Position numbers and translations under genes: made by a program
Notes under the pieces: model-generated
Told to the model about the DNA's origin: nothing
The model's input: the letters and a program-made list of their open reading frames with translations, nothing else
Database searches by the model: none
Shown: piece by piece, positions 34,116 to 47,000 of the stretch
Layout: each line of letters begins with the position of its first letter
Position numbering within the stretch: the stretch's first letter is position 1
NCBI GenBank assembly: GCA_016714605.1
Contig: JADKDL010000007.1
Location: forward strand, 62,001-126,000
Source: Bacteroidales bacterium
Lineage (GTDB): Bacteria > Bacteroidota > Bacteroidia > Bacteroidales > UBA1715
Length of the DNA stretch: 64,000 bases
Direction of reading: 5' to 3'

Positions 34116-37100
34116 CTATCTTACCAGAAATACACTTCCGTAGGTTTTGTATTCGCCTTTGTCTTCTATGCCTTGCCATGGCTAACCGTCTATAAATGTG
34201 GCTTCTATTTTCCAAATATATGAGCCGCTTTGCATCAGTTTGCCGTCATAGTTTCCGTCCCATCCTTCGGCAGGGGTGCCTAAGTCGGTGAGCTTGTCTG
34301 AATACCAAATAAAATTACCCCATTTGTCGTATATCCATATCTTATACGTTTTTAAGCCTAAGCCTGTGGGGTGAAACCATCGTACGTAAATGGCATCGTC
34401 GGTTGGGGCAAAGGCGTTGGGTACATACAGTGCCATGAACTGATCCATAAAGATTTCTTTGATAATGGAATCTACGCAGTTAAACTCGTTTTTGGCCATG
34501 AGCATAACATCATAATAGCCATACGGATAGTTCTTCTTTATCTGTTTGTAATATTCTATTTCTTTCTGATGGGTATATTCCGGATCGTCTGGGTAGTTGA
34601 AGTTCCAATAGTAGTCTACTGACAAGTCGCGGCGGTATTCTCCATCGGTTATTGGGGTCTTGGTCGATTTGTTTCTGAAATAGACCGACTGGTCGCCGGT
34701 GAAGGCTTCAAAGGTAAAATCCGGACTTGGTGGCACTGCCAACGATACCAACATACTGTTGCTGTTTCTACAGCCGTATGGGTCGGTCTGGGTTACTGTT
34801 AGGGTGTCTATGCCTTGATTCTTCCAGTCTATATAGATTATCGGCGAATTGTCGGCACTTCCCGTTGGTACGTAGGTTATTTGCTTGCCGGTTACTTTCC
34901 AACTGAAATGGTAGTTGAGGGTTTCAACGGTATCTACGCTATAGGGGGTTTGCAGTCGTGGCACACAAATGGTGCTGTCGCCTATGATTGCAGGGGTTGG
35001 TATCTTGCGTACTTCTACTTCTTTTACCGTTGGCGGACCTTGGCAATAGCGGTTGTATGCCAGTACTTCTAGTTCATAGATTTCTCCGCCTTGTAAATTA
35101 TTCATTATAAGGGTATCGCCTTCATAAAGGCGTATGCCTTCTTGGCTCCACACGATGCTGTCGGTGCGTATATCTGTCTTGGCTATCAGTGGCGAGAGGT
35201 CTTCATTCACACAAATGATGCTGTCGCCCAGTATCTGTGGGGCTTCGGGTATGGCTATCAGCTCATAGGATGCTTGGGCGGTGTCGCCCGGACACTCATA
35301 GTCGTTGGTTATGATAGCTTTGAAAATGCTCACACTGTCGGCATACAGCCACTGGCGCTGCAGGGTGAATTCTTTTTCTTCTGTTTTTTCTAGCAATATG
35401 CCGTTATGGTCGAACCATTGCACGGAGGTACCTAGCGGAAACAGGGCTACCATAAAGTATCGCTCTGCTTGGTCGCAGCTCTCTCCGCCTTGCAGCGTTG
35501 GGGTTTGCGCTTTGGGCATGATGCTTATATTCGCCGGCACGGGCGGACTCTTACAACCGTTTTTGGTCTGTGAGGCATAGTAATAATCTTGCCAGTCGCT
35601 CGGTATCTCGGGCAATAGGTTGTTGCCACTCTTAAATACGGCAGAGCTGGTATCAGGCTCCAAATACCATTCTATATTTTCTCCATTGGCTACAAATTCG
35701 CTTGGGGTCTCCTGACCTTGGCAGTAGCTCTGCGGACTATTCTCTATGGTTGGCGGCGGAGTGTTTATAATAGTTAGTTTCACCTTTACCGGAGAACTGT
35801 AGCAGCCCAAGGTTGTGTTGTACTGGCGCACCCACCATGCGTATTCGCCTACGGTATTGTTAAACGGTGGCTGAAAATTGCTGAGTCCGCTGTGTATGTA
35901 ATTTGAAGTTGCATCGGCATTATTATTATACCAATGCAAGGTAGATATACCTCGCATAGAGCTGCTACCGTTCCATACTTTGGCGGTATCGGCATGCAGA
36001 CTTGGTATTGGGTTGTAGTCGCATATAGTATAGTCTTTTACTGTTGGCGTTCCTACCGGACAACCCGTAATGGTATAAACCACCGGAACATACGGACTCA
36101 CGCATCCCCAAGGTTCTAGTATTTGATTTACATAAAACGTAAAACTACATTCGCTGCTGTTGCAATCAAGTGTGGGTTTGTAGATAGCGCCTTCACCTAT
36201 CGGGTTTTTATCACTATCGTACCATTTCAGGCTTCCTATGCCACTGGCGGTAAGATCTTCATAAGGCAAATAGCCTATGATACCACTATATGATTCTTTT
36301 GCAACAGGAGGGCCTATAGAATGCACCTCTATGCTTGTACTTGCTTTTGCTTTACAGCCAAAACTATTAGTCCATTCTACACCTATGGGGTAGTTGCCAT
36401 CGGCCAACAGGTTCGGATTAAAATATGCTGCCGAAGCTTCTTTCTCTATGCCTTGTGTGGTATAGAACTCATAGCTGCCTCCGGTATTGCGCAGGTCTTG
36501 CACGGTGATCGGGGTGCGTGCTGCATCGTTGCAGATATGCGGGGTTACGGTAACTTCGGGCTGAGGTTTGGGGTTTACAACCAACCATGCGGTATCGGTC
36601 TTAGGGAACGGGCACTGTGCGTTACTGTGAACCACTACCATTACCTCTGTTCCGGCACTAAGGGTATCGGTAGAGAGATAGGCGGCTTGGGTGGGCAGGG
36701 TTTTGCCGTTTATCAGCCATTCCAAGCGCGGTTGCAGACCGGCTCCGTAGATACTATCAGAAACAAAGGTGGTGAGCGTCTTTTCGCAGATACTACTCGG
36801 TGCGGCTCGCAATGCTACGTTTGGCGATTCGTAAGGTACCAGATTCAAAACCAAGTCGTCTTCTACCGGCAAAGGTAATACACAGGCTGCTGTTGGCGTT
36901 ACCACCAAACGAACTCGTGCTGTTTTGTGCAGGGTATCGGTTGCAATGAAATCGGTATTATAAGCCACCGCAATATCATTTACATACCATTGTTTAATAG
37001 CATTCGGGCCGGTATTGCCAATATCTGCTACCGAAATGGTAATAAGTTCGCCTTCGCAAACATTGTTTTTATCGGTTTTAATTTTCACATACGGGCGCAA

Positions 37101-39104
37101 CAGTTCCAATACTTTAACACTGGCTTGTGCCGGAGCTACGCAACCATTGGCATCGGTCCAGACTATTCGTATGGGGTATGTTCCGGTACCTCTATTAGGG
37201 TCGAAAAAATAGCTTCCGCCCTGCTCTACCAAGCCCGCCGTTGGTTCTATGCTATAGCTTCCACCTGTTGGTAGTTGGTTTACTATGCTTATAGGGGTTA
37301 GTCCGCCATCGCTACACATTTCGGGTTCTACCGTAATTTTTGGTTGCGGCAGTGGTTTCACTAAAACCTCTGCGGTATCTGTATCAGGGAGCGGACAAGG
37401 GGCATTGCTATGGATTACAACAGTTACTCTGCTGCCTGCACTCAAAGTATCGGTTGAGATGGTGGTCTGGTTGGTTCCCACTTTTTTGCCATTGACAAAC
37501 CATTCATAACTTGGGTTCATTCCCGCTCCACTCACATTGGTGGCGGTAAAACGGGTATACACCTTCTCGCAAAGGTTGGCAGGGTCGGCTTGCAAATCTA
37601 CATTCGGTGCGCTATAAGGCAATATATGTACTAGTAAACTATCGGCTACCGGAATATGAGAAATACAGTAATCGGTTGCGGTTAATTTCAATTTTACCTC
37701 TGCCAGATTGCTCAAGGTATCGGTAGTAATTTTGGTTACTCCCGTTGCCACAAGCTTATCTCTTACATACCAGTCGAAGCGTGGGTTATTGCCCGCATTA
37801 TCGAGCGTAGACACCGAGAAGGTTATTGGGGTATTGGGGCAGACATTATCTTTATCGGCACGTATCTTAACTCTCGGGTAGATGAGCTTTTGCACCGTAA
37901 CGGTCGATGTGGCGGTTGCTTTACAGCCGTTGGCATCGGTTCCGGTTACTACATAGCTTGTTGTTGCCGTTGGCGATACTGTTATAGGTGTGCCTAAGCC
38001 GGCGCCATTGCTCCATGTGTATTGCGTTGCGCCTGTTGCGTATAGCTGGACTGTCTCGCCTTCGCAGATTGAACCGTTGGTGGCGGTGACAACAGGTATG
38101 GGATTTACATCAATAGTAACAGTATCTGTTTTCAATACATAATCAGAAAAAACAATGTCATCAATAGCAAAATCATTACCGTCAGGTTTCGTGTTTTGAT
38201 TTTTAATACTAATAGATATTTCTTGGTCAACAGGCGATGTCCAAAGTGTATAATAATACATCCAATCATCTTCATTTTTAGGTAACCTTATATTTCCAAA
38301 AGCTTCACCATTAATAAAAAAATATAACTCAGCCGGATTTAATAAGTCATTTTTAACGTTTTTAAGCCACAAAGAAAAAACATAATCTTCGCCTTTTTTA
38401 ACAACTACAGTAGTTCTATATACATCAAGCCCTAACGCTTCGCTTCCGTCTACAATCATCATATTTCCGGTGCCAGTAGTATGATCTGTAAAACTTCTTG
38501 CCCAAGTAGGTCCGTAAGGTCTTGGATTTTTACCAATAGTGTAATAACCATAATATATTGCAGTAGGGGAATAAGTATAATTAGAGCCAAAACCAATGTT
38601 TCCAATTTCAAAATCACCATTTGTAATAATGTTTGAATTGGGAAAAATAGAAGTAGCAACATAAGAAACTTTAGAAGTTGGCGTAATTACATTTGATAAA
38701 TTACCTGGATTAGCTATACCAGTAATCGGTGTCCATCCTTTAAATTGTCCACTTGTAACGGCTGTAATATTTGTAGAAGCCCCTAGGCAAAGAGCAGTAT
38801 CGTTTCCTGCATCAAGCAAACATTCATTTGCAATTACATTATACACGAGCACAATAGTTGCAGTATCAGTTGTAATTGTAACGGAATAAAACTGGTCGCC
38901 TAGAACCAATGTTGATAAATTGATCGTAGTAGAACCATTAGACCATAGGTATGATTTGCCATTTGCAGGATTCAGAATAATATTCTCCCCTTTACATGTA
39001 TTTATTTTCAGAGTATCAATAAACTGCGCATTACCCACAAAAGTAGATAAGAAGCTCAGTATAACTAATACCATTTTTGAAATTGTAAATAGAATTGTTT
39101 TCAT
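34116..39104 (-). CDS. Giant surface protein with T9SS type B (CHU_C / gliding-type) sorting domain
   Basis: About 1,662 residues, signal peptide at the start (MVLVILSFLSTFVGNAQF). Early residues carry an Ig-like repeat (CKGENIILNPANGKSYLWSNG) and a domain with a CBM-like jelly-roll look (~residues 150-335). Then two tandem ~290-residue copies: PRVKIRADKDNVCPNT... and PYVKIKTDKNNVCEGE..., each ending in a PQPxVTVxP-(C)-TPI segment. Several Ig/PKD-like domains follow. The C-terminal region VPNAFAPTDDAIYVRWFHPTGLGLKTYKIWIYDKWGNFIWYS is the CHU_C/type B sorting domain. The frame is cut by TAG at 34182-34184, just after WKIEATFIDG; the same frame then gives PWQGIEDKGEYKTYGSVFLVR and a stop at 34116, the expected tail. 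So one base change (CAG to TAG) or a sequencing error removes the last 21 residues. Confidence 0.8.
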
Positions 39105-39579
39105 ATAATTTCTTTGTTTAATATTCTAAAAATATTAAATTCAAACTTGCATATTTTTATTAAAACACCAAAAAACCAATATGTTACCATTTTTATACTT
39201 CTTTTTTTGCATAGCTTCAGTTTACAAATCGAGTGTTTGTCGAAAATATGCTTTACCAACATAATTGTAGTATTAATACTCAAATGTCGTAATACTATAT
39301 ATAATAGTGTGTGATTTTTGTACCAAAATAATAGTAATATAAATCCTATATTTTAAAAATTCCTGTATTCATGAACTATACAGGATTTGAAATTAAATTC
39401 TTTTTCAAAAATATTTTACGTTTAGAATTGTAAAATAGATGTGGTTTTTTAAAGAAAAGGTAAGGCTTGATTTTTAAAATATTATACAATTTTAATTCAA
39501 TAGATTTCATAGGCAGCAGATACATACATTCTTTTCTAAGACTTAATTGGCAAAAGTAAAATGACAAGAAAAAAAGTAA
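39105..39579. other. Intergenic region between the T9SS protein and the hybrid regulator
   Basis: 475 bp between two minus-strand genes. TCCTGTA (39361-39367) pairs with TACAGGA (39379-39385) and is followed on the minus strand by TTTTT, a likely terminator of the regulator gene. The part near 39110-39290 should contain the promoter of the surface protein, but no clear consensus is visible. No gene seen. Confidence 0.5.
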
Positions 39580-42500
39580 TCAACTATTTTCCTTATGCTT
39601 GGACATAAGGCCTGCTTTATATTCTGAGGGTGTAACCCCATAATGCTTAATAAAGCAACGTGAAAAATAAGAGGGATCAGAAAATCCGGTAGAAAATGCA
39701 ATATCAACAATCTTAGCATCTTCAATACTAAGCAATTCGGCGGCAGCTTGCATTCTTAATTTGATTAAATAATCTTTGGGTGATATGGTATAAAACTGCT
39801 TTACTTTTCTGAATAACTGTGTACGACTAAGATTTAAATCAGAAGCCATATCTTCAACAGAATAGTCGTTCTTAGCTATATTTTTATTCAATAATATTTC
39901 AAACTGATGTATGAAATCATCTACAACCTCTTTGTTGTCGGCACTTAGAAGTCTACTAGTTAATGTTGCATTACCAACTGTGCTATTACAAAGTTTCTTT
40001 ACATAAGCCAACAGAACCGTCTTACTAACCGTCTTTTCGAAAAAAGCATCGGCACCGCACAGGTACGATTGTTCTTTTATAGAATCTTCAAATTGCGATG
40101 AAATAAGTATAACAGGAATGGTGCTCGTATTGCTGTTGTTTTTCAGCTCTTTACACAAAGTAAAACCATCTATTCCGGGCATAATAATATCAGAAACTAC
40201 AATATCTACTTTTTGGGTTTTGACATACTCCAACAATTCAGAAGCTTGATTAAACAAACGAACATTATAGTCGTAATCTAAATACATACCAAACATGTTG
40301 AGTATTTGCTGATTGTCCTCAACTATGGCAATAGTCTTTTTTGAAACATCGTGAATTCCAGACGGAACATCGTTATGCGAACTATCTGATTCTATAGGTT
40401 CTATAGGAATACTAATAAAGAAAGATGTTCCCTTATCGGAATAAGATTGCACTCGAATATGCCCCTTATTTTTCTCAACAAAACCTCTACTCAGAACCAG
40501 TCCCAATCCGCTACCTTTATAAAGACTTTTTGGTTTAACTTCCGAATCGTTTTTAGCTCCAAATAACTCTTCCAGCACTAGTTTATCAATACCTTTTCCT
40601 GAATCTCTAATTTGAAAAACAACATAATTTTCTTCAATATGTGTTGAAATAAAGACAAATCCGCCTGAATCGGTAAATTTCAGCGCATTATTAACAATAT
40701 TTCTCAAAATGGTAACCAGCATTTCCTTATCGGCATATACTTTTTCTGCCCCATGATTTGAATAAGAAATAGATATTTTTTTGTCCTGAGCCACATGAGA
40801 GTATGATTCAACAACCAGATTTACAATATCAGTCACCCCACAATATTGCGGAAAACATTCAATAGAAGTAGATTGAGAACGAGCCCAAAGAAGTAGATTA
40901 TTGAGTAAATCGGAAGTGTTGTTTACAGCCTTAAAAATATGAGAAATATAATTTTTCAACTTTACATTAGATGAGTCTTTAAGCTCCTCAAACATAATAT
41001 TAGCCATTGATTGTATTGAGATAAAAGAATTTCTCACATCGTGTGTGATAATTGAAAACAACTGCTCTTTGGTTTCATTTACCGATTTGAGGGTGTTATT
41101 AACCTCAGCCAGCTCCTGCGATTCCTCTTTTAATTCTTTGGTTAAATCTTCTAAATCTTCTTTTTGATTAATAAGAAGCAAATTGCTTTCCTCCAATTTA
41201 GCAGAAATATGTCTGAGTTCAGAATTTTGTTCTACTATTTGCTCCTTTTGCAAAAGCAATTCTTCTGTTTTTAATTTCACATCGTGCTCTAATTTAATCT
41301 TTTGCTGACGCAAATTTCTTAACCTAAAGCCATAAATAGCATACGCCAAAAAGAGCAAAACAGAGAAAAGACCTAGTTTAAAGTACCATGTCTGCCACCA
41401 AGCAGGTAGTATGATAATATGGATTTTTTTCTGAGTAAAATTTTGAGCATCATATTGCCAAGCTTTTATCTCTAAATCATAAGTACCACTTGGCAAATTA
41501 GTAAATGTAACTTCTTGTTTTTGACCTATATTATTCCAATGATTATCAAAACCGTTTAGCTTGTAAGCATATTCAACCGCACCCGGATCATCAAAACAAA
41601 TTGTGCCAAAAGTAAGCCCCCAAACATTGTGATTATATGGTATTTTCAATGTATCTAATGCTGATAACGACTTGGGCAAAATTTCACTACCCGGTATTTC
41701 TCTAATAAATGACAAATGCAGGTTTTCAAGTTTGAGTTTTAAAATTGTATTTTTCCACGTTATATCATCAGGATAAAAAGAATACAAACCGTCATTAGTA
41801 CCAAAATAGAGTTTCCCCTTTTCATCCTCATAAACTGCTCTATGAGTGAAAAATGAACCTTTAGCAAAAGCAGAAATTACAATTTTTTTACAGTCGAAAG
41901 TTTTCGAATTCATAAATAGCAACCCAACGGTGGTAGCCAACCAATAATTACTTTTTGAGTCAACAAAAACGGTCAACACCTTTGCGCTTTCAATATCAGG
42001 AATGAAAGATGTTAGATTTTCAACTTCAAAAGTTTTACTATTAATTCTATAAAATCCATTATTGGCACCTGCTACTACAAATCCATTTTTTTTGTCTTCA
42101 GCCACAGAATAGACATAAAGCGGAGCTTGAGGTGCAAAATCGCTGTTGTTTTGTAAAACATCTATAATCTTTCCCTGTTTTATTGCATAAAGATTACGAA
42201 TTGTGGCTACCCATACAACTTTATTGACATCGGTAATTACTTGATTGGTATAAAACTGCTCGTTTGGAAAATAAGTAGGATATTCAAAATTTGGGTTGCC
42301 AATAATTTTTCTTTGCTTCACCAAAAACTGAGCTAAACCCTTTGCATGGGTGCCTATAAGAATAGTATCGGGAGCATAGAGACACGCCGACTTTATTCCA
42401 TTGTATAATAAACCGGAATTATCAATATTATAAGTTACTAGACTATAATCTTCTAAATTAACACCCACAATACCGCCATGCCAAGTAGAAACCCACATAT

Positions 42501-43713
42501 TATCATCAAACTCGGTGAAAGACAAAACCAAATCGGTAGGAAAACCGTTATCGGTATTAAGAGATTTCAATAGTTCCATTTGGGGTGAGAATATGGAAAT
42601 GCCTCCACCATCGGTACCAACCCAAAGTCGGTTTTTTTTGTCTTTTGTAATTGCACTTACAATCTGGTGCTTTAGCCCATTGCCGGTAGTATGTTGAGAA
42701 ATCTTATTTTGCTTATCATAAAAATAATAAATTCCGCTGCCTTGTGTTCCAACCCACACCCTACCATAACTATCGCAGAGAATTTTATTGACTGAAACAA
42801 TCTCAGAATCTTGATTCCTAATACTCTTTACCCGTTGAAGCTGACCTCCTTTAGGAACAATCCACAAACCTTTATAATCTACTCCAATCCATAGATTTCC
42901 AGATTTATCAATAGCAATAGTTTTTACAAAATAATCTTCTAGTGCCTTATATTTCAACCTGATTGAAGGAGTTTCATTGGCAGAATACTCCATTTCATAT
43001 ATGCCGTTGGCTGTGCCTAAAAGAAGAATATTTTCACTTATTTGAAATATACAATGTACAAGAGGTTGATTTTGGGTAGCAGATTTTACTTTATGAATTT
43101 TTACTATTTCATTTTTCTCAGTAAATTCAACCAATCCGGAGTTTCTGGTTCCGGCAAAAAAAGTATTATTTGCATCGATGTACAAAACTCTTATTTCATC
43201 GTCTAACTGGGGTATTTTCCAAAATTTCTTATTGAATTTCTGGGTGTTCTCATCAAAATAAAAAATTCCTTTGGTTGTGTAAGCATAAAGCTCTTGACCC
43301 GGTTTTTGAAAGAATCCTTTTATTTCAGGATATTCGTTTATTGTTAAATGATTTAACGACCTATCGATAAAGTTATCTAACTCGCTATTATATTGCATAA
43401 TAGTTCCATTATAACTTCCAAACCATAGTCTAGACTTGTCATCAATAAAACTGCACGTAAAATCGTTTCTTAGAATAGATTTATAGGCTTTATCTTCGCG
43501 CAAATATGAAGTAAAATCATTACCGTCAAAGGAGTTTATTCCATATAATGTAGTAAACCAAATTTCACCCTTTTCGTCAGCGGTAATATCGGTTATATAA
43601 CTATCACTTAAACCTTCTTGCTTGGCATAATTTTTAAATTGATAGGGATATTGAGCAAATACCCCAATATTGACAATCAATAAAAAAAATACTCCCCAAA
43701 AGTACATACTCAA
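39580..43713 (-). CDS. Hybrid two-component system regulator (HTCS), polysaccharide sensor
   Basis: 1,377 residues combining sensor kinase and response regulator in one chain, as in Bacteroidetes polysaccharide loci. Signal helix at the start (FLLIVNIGVFAQ). Residues ~25-700 are two seven-bladed propellers of Reg_prop repeats (many WFTTLYGINSFDG, LWIGVDYKGLWIVPKGG, IWVGTxGG-like strands). A Y_Y_Y domain (~710-790) and a membrane helix (FSVLLFLAYAIYGF) follow. The kinase has SIITHDVRNSFISIQS (H-box, phospho-His) and NIVNNALKFTDSGG with GSGLGLVLSRGFVE. The receiver begins at IAIVEDNQQIL with Asp in VVSDIIMPGIDGF, and the AraC-type HTH is at ~1,270-1,370. It is divergent from the GH74 gene, whose substrate it probably senses. 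Intact. Confidence 0.93.
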   Translation of the reverse strand: MSMYFWGVFFLLIVNIGVFAQYPYQFKNYAKQEGLSDSYITDITADEKGEIWFTTLYGINSFDGNDFTSYLREDKAYKSILRNDFTCSFIDDKSRLWFGSYNGTIMQYNSELDNFIDRSLNHLTINEYPEIKGFFQKPGQELYAYTTKGIFYFDENTQKFNKKFWKIPQLDDEIRVLYIDANNTFFAGTRNSGLVEFTEKNEIVKIHKVKSATQNQPLVHCIFQISENILLLGTANGIYEMEYSANETPSIRLKYKALEDYFVKTIAIDKSGNLWIGVDYKGLWIVPKGGQLQRVKSIRNQDSEIVSVNKILCDSYGRVWVGTQGSGIYYFYDKQNKISQHTTGNGLKHQIVSAITKDKKNRLWVGTDGGGISIFSPQMELLKSLNTDNGFPTDLVLSFTEFDDNMWVSTWHGGIVGVNLEDYSLVTYNIDNSGLLYNGIKSACLYAPDTILIGTHAKGLAQFLVKQRKIIGNPNFEYPTYFPNEQFYTNQVITDVNKVVWVATIRNLYAIKQGKIIDVLQNNSDFAPQAPLYVYSVAEDKKNGFVVAGANNGFYRINSKTFEVENLTSFIPDIESAKVLTVFVDSKSNYWLATTVGLLFMNSKTFDCKKIVISAFAKGSFFTHRAVYEDEKGKLYFGTNDGLYSFYPDDITWKNTILKLKLENLHLSFIREIPGSEILPKSLSALDTLKIPYNHNVWGLTFGTICFDDPGAVEYAYKLNGFDNHWNNIGQKQEVTFTNLPSGTYDLEIKAWQYDAQNFTQKKIHIIILPAWWQTWYFKLGLFSVLLFLAYAIYGFRLRNLRQQKIKLEHDVKLKTEELLLQKEQIVEQNSELRHISAKLEESNLLLINQKEDLEDLTKELKEESQELAEVNNTLKSVNETKEQLFSIITHDVRNSFISIQSMANIMFEELKDSSNVKLKNYISHIFKAVNNTSDLLNNLLLWARSQSTSIECFPQYCGVTDIVNLVVESYSHVAQDKKISISYSNHGAEKVYADKEMLVTILRNIVNNALKFTDSGGFVFISTHIEENYVVFQIRDSGKGIDKLVLEELFGAKNDSEVKPKSLYKGSGLGLVLSRGFVEKNKGHIRVQSYSDKGTSFFISIPIEPIESDSSHNDVPSGIHDVSKKTIAIVEDNQQILNMFGMYLDYDYNVRLFNQASELLEYVKTQKVDIVVSDIIMPGIDGFTLCKELKNNSNTSTIPVILISSQFEDSIKEQSYLCGADAFFEKTVSKTVLLAYVKKLCNSTVGNATLTSRLLSADNKEVVDDFIHQFEILLNKNIAKNDYSVEDMASDLNLSRTQLFRKVKQFYTISPKDYLIKLRMQAAAELLSIEDAKIVDIAFSTGFSDPSYFSRCFIKHYGVTPSEYKAGLMSKHKENS

Positions 43714-44028
43714 TAATTTTATGCTGTTTAAAACCCAAGAGGTTTAAAGTCCCTAATTTTAATTTTCTCCAACTACTAAGTTAGTAAAAAAAATGAATAT
43801 TCATATCTGCATTGTTTTATTAATTTTATAAACATGACTATGCTTCAATATTTTAGATATTATCAGCTATTGACAAACTCAATAAATGAAATAAATTAGG
43901 CATATTTTTGAGATAAAATTCAACCTTCATTTCCACAAAGAAAAGTACTTTTGAAGTTGATAATTTTGAAAGTAGTGATAAAATACTTTCATTTTATTTT
44001 TGTTAACCAAATTTTAAAATAAAACCTT
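43714..44028. other. Divergent promoter region, HTCS / GH74
   Basis: 315 bp shared by two oppositely directed genes. For the GH74 side TATTTTTG (43995-44002) fits the -7 element and lies 26 bp from the ATG, without a good -33 box. This fits activation by the neighbouring regulator. No separate gene seen. Confidence 0.5.
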
Positions 44029-47000
44029 ATGATTAAAAGATTTGTTTTTGCAACATTAGTCTTGATTTTAACGCAACATGTTTTTGGACAAACTAATGAA
44101 GCCTACCAATGGAAAAATGTCTCTATGGGAGGTGGCGGCTTTGTTTCTGCAATAATAACATCGGCAAAACAAAAGGACCTCATGTATGCTCGTACCGATG
44201 TGGGTGGCGCATATCGTTGGGATGCAGTTAAAAAAAGCTGGATACCACTGACCGACTGGGTAAGTCAAGACGAAGTAGGTTTACTGGGCATTGAAGCCCT
44301 TGCAATAGACCCACAAGCGCCAAACAAGCTCTATATGTTGGCAGGAATTAGTTATTTTAATGGAGGTAAAACACAAATACTCCGCTCTGATGATTATGGT
44401 GCAACATTTAAAAGCACCGATGTAACCTCACAATTCAAAGCTCATGGCAATGGAATGGGCAGACAAACCGGTGAAAGACTTGTAGTTGACCCCAATAATA
44501 GCAATATACTTTTTTGCGGAACCAGAAGAAACGGCTTGTTTAAAAGTACCGATGGTGGTGTGTCTTGGAGCGCAGTAAGTTCACTGGCAGTAAGTTCAAC
44601 CCCTAACGACAACGGTATTTGTATAGTTGCTTTCGACCCTCAAAGTACCGTTAGCAATAATGCTACACAAACTATTTATGTTGGTGTATCAATACTTGGA
44701 ACAACAAATTTATATGTATCAAAAGATGCAGGAGCTAGTTGGGCTGCTGTAGCATCACAACCAACCGATTTAATGCCACACCGTTTGTCTTTCGATGGCA
44801 TTGGAAATATTTATATCAACTATGCCAATGGTGCAGGACCGCACGGGCACTGGGATCCGGCTTCTGAAACTATGGATAAGGGAATGGTAATGAAATATAA
44901 TATCGCAAACAAAACTTGGACTGATATTACCCCAAGTGGTTTTACCCGTGCATTGGGTGGTATTTGTGTTGATAAAAAAAATCCGAATAGAATAATTGCA
45001 TCTTCTATAAATACCTACGTTCAGCAACCTTGGGGATGGGGCGACAAAATATTCTTTTCTGAAAATGGAGGCACAAGTTGGACTGATCTTTTTGCATCGA
45101 ACAAAATAAGCATGGCCAATGGCGGAAAACCTTGGATAGACGGACATGCGATACATTGGGCCGGATCTATAGAATTTGACCCCTTCAACTCAGAAAAAGT
45201 GATTGTAACCTCCGGAAACGGCATATTCATGACAGAAAACATAAGCGCAAGCGTATCAACTTGGACATTTACTACTGATGGCATAGAAGAAACAGTACCG
45301 CTCGATGCTATAAGTATTCCCGAAGGTCCTTTTATTTCAGTAATAGGCGATTATGACGGCTCTGCTTATACCGATGTGTTTGCTTCAACCAAGTTGCACA
45401 GTCCGCAAATAGGTACAACGACAGGAATAGACTATGCAAAGAAAAACACAAAATATGTAGTCCGAGCCGGTGGCGACGATAAAGGGGAGAAATTTCCACT
45501 ATATTATTCATCAAATACAGGAAGCACCTGGACTGCATTCGGCAACAAACCAAACGGCAGCCTTTTATACAAGGGCGGCATATCTATTTCTGCCGATGGA
45601 ACAACCGTACTTTGGAGTCCGGAAAATAGTTCCACAACATATAGAACTACAAACTTTGGTAATACTTGGACAAGCGCTACAGGAGTGAGCGTAACCAACG
45701 CCTATCCGGTAGCCGATGCCGAAAATGCTAATAAATTTTACATTTTCAACAGCTCAACCGGAGCTTTTTTAGTGAGTACCGATAAGGGAGTATCATTCTC
45801 ACAAAAAGCAACAATAGCAGCAGGATACAAAAAAATAAGAGTTGCACCGGGCAAAGAAGGCGATATCTGGGTTGCTTGCGGAGCTAGTGGTTTGCAAAGA
45901 TCTACCAATTCGGGTACGAGCTTTACAAAAATAGCAAAGGTAAGCGTTTGCGATGCTGTGGGTTTTGGAAAAGCAGCCACAATTAGCGGTTTTCCGGCAG
46001 TATTTATTTGGGGCAAAATAGATGGTGGTGTTGTAGGTATTTACAAATCGGATGATGCCGGAGCTACTTGGGTGCGTGTAAATGATGATAATAATGAATT
46101 TGGAGGACCTGCAAACGGACAGTTTGTACTTGGCGATATGAATAATATAGGCAGAGTATACATGAGTTCAGCAGGAAGAGGTGTTTTAGTGGGCGAACCA
46201 AAAGGCACAGCCAATTGTAAGTTTCCTTCGCTAGGAGAAGATAAAGTTTTATGTGCTTCTTTAGAGATAGATTTGAATACCGGAATAACCGAACCTGATT
46301 ATACTTTTTCATGGCAACAAAATGGTAAGCTTCTCGCAAATACTAATGCAAGTCTCACAATCACTGAGCCGGGTGAATATTCAGTAGTAGTAAACAAAAT
46401 AGGTTGTGAAGAGAAATCGGATCAGATTGTAATTACTTCTGATTTACTCCCTGTATCGAACGACAGTGTTTGTGCAGGAAACGAAGCGCTCCTTTCTGTA
46501 AATAAAACCGGAACTTTCAATTGGTATCAAACAGCAAACAGTACTACCATACTCGCATCAGGTACTGAATATGCTCCTACTGTAAATAGCTCCCAAACAT
46601 ATTATGTTGAAGATGCTGTAAAAGCAAGTTATTCTATTGGTCTGAAAGAATTCAATACTCTAGCACCAAACTCTTGGACGGTGGGTACTGCCGATTTTTC
46701 AGCTACTCAAAATAAGATGCTCATATCGGTAAGTAGTGCCATAAAATTTAACCAACTTACTCTCTACGTAACCAGTAGTTCTGCCGATGTAGTTTTTAGA
46801 ATAACTGATGGTAGTGGTACAATTGTAAAAACCGTTGAAAAACCCGGACTTACAATCGGTAAACAGGTAATAAACATCAGTACATTACTTTTACCCGGAA
46901 ACTACACCTTAGATTTAGTAGGCACAGTGGGCTTTATACAAATGCAAACCAATGCAACAGGAGCTGTATTTACCATTCCTAATTATGTTACCTACTCGCA

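Noticed and set aside
34815..37509. Several plus-strand ORFs of 60-185 codons opposite the giant surface protein
   Set aside because: They run antisense to a continuous conserved Ig-repeat gene, lack start signals and show the amino-acid bias of reverse-strand shadows.
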